DNA from: Marinobacter sp. EhC06
GTDB taxonomy: Bacteria > Pseudomonadota > Gammaproteobacteria > Pseudomonadales > Oleiphilaceae
Assembly (NCBI RefSeq): GCF_001650915.1
Contig: NZ_LXYO01000036.1
Coordinates: forward strand, 62,001-126,000
Direction of reading: 5' to 3'
DNA: 64,000 nucleotides
Below, one piece after another: positions 60,507-64,000 of this stretch. A program made the translations under genes and the position numbers. A model generated the notes under the pieces. That model ran no database searches. It saw only the letters and a program-made list of their open reading frames with translations, and had not been told where the DNA came from. Positions within the stretch are counted from its first letter, which is position 1. Each line of letters starts with the position of its first letter.

Positions 60507-61973
60507 ATGCACCACCGTTCCTCAACGCTTGCACGAGCTGTACGTCTTACCACCCTCGCGGCGCTCGCCGCACCTGCCTCTAGCCTGGCAGGCGGCTTCT
60601 CCCTCAATGAGCAGAGCGCCAGTGCGATGGGCACCGCTAACGCCGGTGCCGCCGCCAACCCCGAAAACGCGACCACGGTTCTTTTTAACCCCGCCGGCAT
60701 GAGCCAGTTGTCGGGCACAAATATTTCGTTTGGTGCTGCGGTTCTGGATATTGATGCCGAGGCCAAGGAAGCTGAAGCGCGTCGCAATCTGCCGGGTCAA
60801 AATGCGGTTATGGCCGATGGCTCGCTGGGCGGCGATATTGCGGGTCCAGCTGTTTTGCCGAATTTTTACATGACTCACGAAGTCAATGAATCCATAGACG
60901 TGGGGTTTGGAATCCATGCACCCTATGGCCTGGCTGCGGACTACAACGATGACTTCGTTGGGCGTTTTTTTGCTGACGAAACCGAATTGACAGCCATTGC
61001 CTTCACTCCCTCGATCTCAGTAACTAATGGGAATGGCCTTTCCATGGGTGCGGGTATCAACCTGATTTATGCAGAGGGTCGCCTTACCCGGTATCAGGAC
61101 TTGGCAGCCCAGGTTTATCCAAATGCATTTGCTGCAGCCATTGGTCAGGGTGCAAGTCCCGCACAGGCAGACCAGGCAGCACGGCAGGCAGTAAGTGGTT
61201 ATCAGGATCCTTACGCCGACATTGAGGGTGATGATATCGGAGCGACGTTCAGAGTTGGTTTCCTGTACGAGCTCTCTGATAAAACCCAAATTGGGTTGAG
61301 TGCCCAGACTGGAACCGAACTTGATTTGAAAGGCAATGCGACGATTTCCAATTTCCCGGTTCCCGGAGTGCCCGGGCAGACCACTACGCTGTCGGAAAAA
61401 GTCAGAGTGCCACTGGCTATTCCAGAGAGTGCAACCTTTGGCATTCGGCATAATCTTTCTGATCAAGTAACGCTTCTTGCAGGTGCGACTTACGCTAAAT
61501 GGAGTCGTTTCGAGGAGTTGGACATTGTCAGTAGAGAAGCGAATGGTCAGATTACGGCGGCTCCACAGGAGGGTGCCATTCTTAGTCATGTGACTGAAAA
61601 GTGGCAAAATACCTGGCAATTCAATCTTGGCGGGATTTGGCAGGCAACGCCGGAATGGGCTCTGAAAGCAGGCTATGCTTGGGACGAGTCGCCTGTCGAC
61701 GAGTATCTTACCGCACGTATCCCGTCCAGCGACCGGCATTGGCTGACATTAGGTGCCCAGTGGAAGGATGCGCAGAGTGGGTGGACGCTTGACGCGGCAG
61801 TAGGAACACTGCTGTTTACGGATGATCCAGCGTTCACAGAGCACAACTACCAGCACAGCAACCCGGACGAAGTAGCCAATCTGGCCCCGGGCGTCGAAGA
61901 CCCAAGCTACTTCAAGGGCAAATACGAGCTCAGCGCCTGGAGTGCGTCCATCGAGGTTAGCAAGTCCTTCTAA
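60507..61973 (+). CDS. FadL/OmpP1/TodX-family outer-membrane transporter
   Basis: 488 residues. Signal peptide about 1-29, then GGFSLNEQSASAMGTANAGAAANPENATTVLFNPAGMSQL, the FadL N-terminal hatch signature with the NPA turn, followed by a 14-strand barrel ending in the C-terminal Phe (SIEVSKSF). It imports long-chain fatty acids or hydrocarbons across the outer membrane, fitting an oil-degrading marine bacterium. AAGGAG precedes the ATG. The barrel part (about 60900-61850) is visibly less GC-rich than its neighbours. Confidence 0.92.
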   Translation: MHHRSSTLARAVRLTTLAALAAPASSLAGGFSLNEQSASAMGTANAGAAANPENATTVLFNPAGMSQLSGTNISFGAAVLDIDAEAKEAEARRNLPGQNAVMADGSLGGDIAGPAVLPNFYMTHEVNESIDVGFGIHAPYGLAADYNDDFVGRFFADETELTAIAFTPSISVTNGNGLSMGAGINLIYAEGRLTRYQDLAAQVYPNAFAAAIGQGASPAQADQAARQAVSGYQDPYADIEGDDIGATFRVGFLYELSDKTQIGLSAQTGTELDLKGNATISNFPVPGVPGQTTTLSEKVRVPLAIPESATFGIRHNLSDQVTLLAGATYAKWSRFEELDIVSREANGQITAAPQEGAILSHVTEKWQNTWQFNLGGIWQATPEWALKAGYAWDESPVDEYLTARIPSSDRHWLTLGAQWKDAQSGWTLDAAVGTLLFTDDPAFTEHNYQHSNPDEVANLAPGVEDPSYFKGKYELSAWSASIEVSKSF

Positions 61974-61987
61974 TCTCTAGCCAATCT

Positions 61988-62019
61988 GGTTGGCCAGGCG
62001 TAAGGCTGGTCAGCCAACC
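61988..62019. terminator. Possible stem-loop after the FadL-type gene
   Basis: GGTTGGC (61988-61994) pairs with GCCAACC (62013-62019); inner CCAG/CTGG adds to the stem. It overlaps the end of the minus-strand gene at 62010. No U-tract, so function is uncertain. Confidence 0.4.
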
Positions 62020-62384
62020 ACCTGGCCACGGTAGATGACCTTCTTCTTCCGTGGCGGGTCTATCTCTCCCGCCTCGTGGTCCTCTGCTGATGCCGTTGGA
62101 GCATCCGCAATCACCTGGCCTCGATAGTTACGCTTGAAACCGTCGTCTTCTTCCTCGGGTTCGATATTCAGCTGTGGAACCTGGTCCTTCAGGGTTTCCC
62201 AGGTGCGGGTCAACTGGCTGGAGCGGGTTTTTCGCGCGTAATCGGCCAGTTGCTGTTCGAGATGCTCTTCCGTTAGGTGCAGTTTGACGCCGAATTCAGT
62301 GTGAATCAGGCGGCGGCACTGGTGAACCAGCTTCAGCACGCTGGGGTCCAGCAGCCAGCTACGTTCAGATGCCAGAGAAGTCAT
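62010..62384 (-). CDS. Small hypothetical protein with a repeated YRGQV motif
   Basis: 124 residues from the ATG at 62384 (GAGG 8 bases before). N-terminal two thirds are helical (LVHQCRRLIHTEFGVKLHL, EEHLEQQLADYARKTRSSQL). The C-terminal part holds KRNYRGQVIADAP and, at the very end, KVIYRGQVVG, separated by an acidic linker. The duplicated YRGQV looks like a short binding motif. No membrane or export signal. I do not know the family. Confidence 0.75.
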   Translation of the reverse strand: MTSLASERSWLLDPSVLKLVHQCRRLIHTEFGVKLHLTEEHLEQQLADYARKTRSSQLTRTWETLKDQVPQLNIEPEEEDDGFKRNYRGQVIADAPTASAEDHEAGEIDPPRKKKVIYRGQVVG

Positions 62385-62616
62385 GGTATGAGCCTCGGAG
62401 ATGGATGTCACAACATGGCGCTGCCCGGAGTGCATGGTGGAGCAGGGCGCCGACTCCGATTACGTAGCGAATATCGTGCCGTGACGCTGGTATCTCGCAG
62501 AGAGGGAGTGCCCGGGGCCTGCCGTTGGACTACGGGGCGTGAAGGCAGGCTCGGCGGCAGATGTTGCGGACAATTACGGTGCGTTTTCGGGCTTCCATGC
62601 CCTTTTCTGGGTCGAA

Positions 62617-64000
62617 TCAGTGCGCCTCGTCCCAGTTGTCCCCGGCGCCGGCTTCCACAAGCAGGGGAACATCCAGGTCCGCTGCTGCCGACATTCGCTT
62701 TTCCAGCCCTGACCGTATCTTGTCGAGGGCCGACTCCTTAACTTCCAGGATCAGTTCATCGTGAACCTGCATGGTCATGCGGGCTTCATCGGCGTGTTCT
62801 TTCAGCAGCCAGTTCTCCACATCCACCATGGCCCGTTTGATGATGTCGGCGGCAGTACCCTGCATGGGGGCGTTGATCGCGGTGCGCTCGGCAGCCTGCT
62901 GCAGTTGTTTGTTGCGGGCGTTGATTTCCGGCAGGTACAGGCGACGGCCGAACAGGGTTTCGACGAAACCATCGTCGTGGGCCTGTTTGCGGATGTTGTC
63001 CATGTACTTCAGAACGCCGGGGTAACGTTCGAAATAACGGTCGATGTATTGCTGGGCGAGCTTGCGCTCAACATCCAGTTGCCGGGACAGGCCAAAGGCA
63101 GACATGCCATAGATCAGGCCGAAGTTGATGGCCTTGGCGCTGCGGCGCTGGTCTGAAGAGACCTCCTCCAGGCTGACGCCGAAGACTTCCGAGGCGGTGG
63201 CCTTGTGGATGTCTTCGCCCTTTTCAAACGCTTTCAGCAGTCCCTTGTCCCCGGAGAGGTGGGCCATGATCCGCAGCTCGATCTGGGAGTAGTCGGCAGC
63301 CACCAGCTTGTAACCTTCGGGTGCGATAAACGCCTGCCGTATACGGCGGCCCTGCTCGCTGCGAACGGGGATATTCTGGAGGTTGGGCTCGGAGGACGAC
63401 AGTCGACCGGTGGCGGTGACAGCCTGATGATAGGAAGTGTGTACCCGGCCGGTGCGATGGTGAATCAGCTCTGGCAGGGTGTCGGTGTATGTAGACTTCA
63501 GCTTGCTCAGGCTGCGGTGCTCAAGGATCAGGCGCGGCAGCTCGTGTTCATGGGCGAGTTCCTGCAGTACCGGTTCCGCCGTTGATGGCGCGCCCTTGGG
63601 GGTTTTCTTCACCACCGGCAGGCCCATCTTGTCGTAGAAGATCGCCTGCAGCTGCTTGGTGGAGCCCAGGTTGAAGGTCTCGCCGGCTACTTCGTGGGCT
63701 TCTTTTTCCAGTTCTGCCATGCGCTCTGCCAGTTCCTGGCTGTGCTGTCGCAGGGTGCTGGCGCTGATCAGGGTGCCGCGTTGCTCCATGCGCGACAGTA
63801 CCGGCACCAGAGGCAAATCAATGTCTTCGTAGACAGAGGCCAGCTTCCCGGTTTCCTTCAGTTTTGGTCTCAGGGTCTGGTGCAGGCGCAGGGTAATGTC
63901 CGCATCCTCGGCGGCGTAGGGCCCAGCTTTTTCAAGGTCAATCTGGTTGAAAGTGAGCTGTTTCGCACCTTTACCCGCAATGGACTCAAAGCTGATGGTC
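62617..64000 (-). CDS. polA: DNA polymerase I, C-terminal part (5' truncated by window)
   Basis: The frame runs off the right edge; about 461 residues are visible, covering the end of the 3'-5' exonuclease domain and the polymerase domain. Polymerase motif A: AADYSQIELRIMAHLSGD; motif B: DQRRSAKAINFGLIYGMSAFG; motif C: MQVHDELILEV. The exonuclease-polymerase joint LPLVPVLSRMEQRG is visible. It fills Okazaki gaps and repairs DNA. The ATG-less start means the 5'-3' exonuclease domain lies outside the window. Confidence 0.96.
   Translation of the reverse strand, partial: TISFESIAGKGAKQLTFNQIDLEKAGPYAAEDADITLRLHQTLRPKLKETGKLASVYEDIDLPLVPVLSRMEQRGTLISASTLRQHSQELAERMAELEKEAHEVAGETFNLGSTKQLQAIFYDKMGLPVVKKTPKGAPSTAEPVLQELAHEHELPRLILEHRSLSKLKSTYTDTLPELIHHRTGRVHTSYHQAVTATGRLSSSEPNLQNIPVRSEQGRRIRQAFIAPEGYKLVAADYSQIELRIMAHLSGDKGLLKAFEKGEDIHKATASEVFGVSLEEVSSDQRRSAKAINFGLIYGMSAFGLSRQLDVERKLAQQYIDRYFERYPGVLKYMDNIRKQAHDDGFVETLFGRRLYLPEINARNKQLQQAAERTAINAPMQGTAADIIKRAMVDVENWLLKEHADEARMTMQVHDELILEVKESALDKIRSGLEKRMSAAADLDVPLLVEAGAGDNWDEAH

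Noticed and set aside
62277..62741. 154-residue plus-strand ORF between the YRGQV gene and polA
   Set aside because: Partly antisense to both neighbours and has no domain or ribosome site; the true intergenic part is only about 230 bases.
1..64000. CRISPR arrays, tRNA/rRNA genes, insertion sequences
   Set aside because: No regularly spaced direct repeats, cloverleaf-like segments in the small gaps, or transposase genes were seen on reading both strands.

Overview
The window is about 64 kb of GC-rich gammaproteobacterial chromosome that looks like ordinary core genome. Gene content and order point to a marine Marinobacter-like organism related to the pseudomonads; this is inferred from protein character and synteny, not from a search. 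I see no tRNA, rRNA, CRISPR array, prophage or insertion sequence. Mobile-type signal is limited to one palindromic repeat-like structure between pilT and pilU.

Region 1 (1-19.3 kb) follows the Pseudomonas layout: the end of a flavin/ferredoxin reductase, then hemY-hemX-hemD-hemC and algR-algZ on the minus strand. Next come argH, a PAS3-GGDEF-EAL protein with eroded catalytic motifs, cyaA, the tiny lipoprotein gene lptM, lysA, dapF, a DUF484 gene, xerC and a diguanylate cyclase. Heme synthesis, lysine/diaminopimelate synthesis and two nucleotide second-messenger systems (cAMP and c-di-GMP) therefore sit together.

Region 2 (19-39 kb) is more variable. It holds a sensor kinase with two periplasmic solute-binding domains, a PlpD-type patatin/beta-barrel protein, a minus-strand run of AraC regulator, cardiolipin synthase and GntR regulator, and a 30-codon peptide gene with its own terminator. 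After these come lipid and redox enzymes (hydrolase, strictosidine-synthase-like protein, thioesterase, quinone reductase), a cation/proton antiporter, tcdA, an acyl-CoA dehydrogenase and an SDR. Between tcdA and the acyl-CoA dehydrogenase lies a Fur-box-like site followed by a short stretch and a strong terminator, which could be a small iron-responsive RNA.

Region 3 (38.5-48.8 kb) carries an ECF sigma factor/ChrR anti-sigma pair with a candidate autoregulated promoter, an AraC regulator, speA and speE (arginine to agmatine; putrescine to spermidine), glnK-amtB behind a good sigma-54 promoter, ubiK, a comM/yifB ATPase and trmB.

Region 4 (48.8-64 kb) has hemW, rdgB, a DUF4426 gene, metW-metX, a lone dynamin-like GTPase, yggT-proC-yggS, the twitching-motility ATPases pilT and pilU, a FadL-type outer-membrane transporter, a small protein with a repeated motif, and the 3' part of polA running off the right edge.

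The leads most worth following are the putative Fur-linked sRNA (about 35552-35648), the free-standing 30-residue peptide gene (29010-29102), and the nested hairpins in the pilT-pilU spacer (59053-59233).
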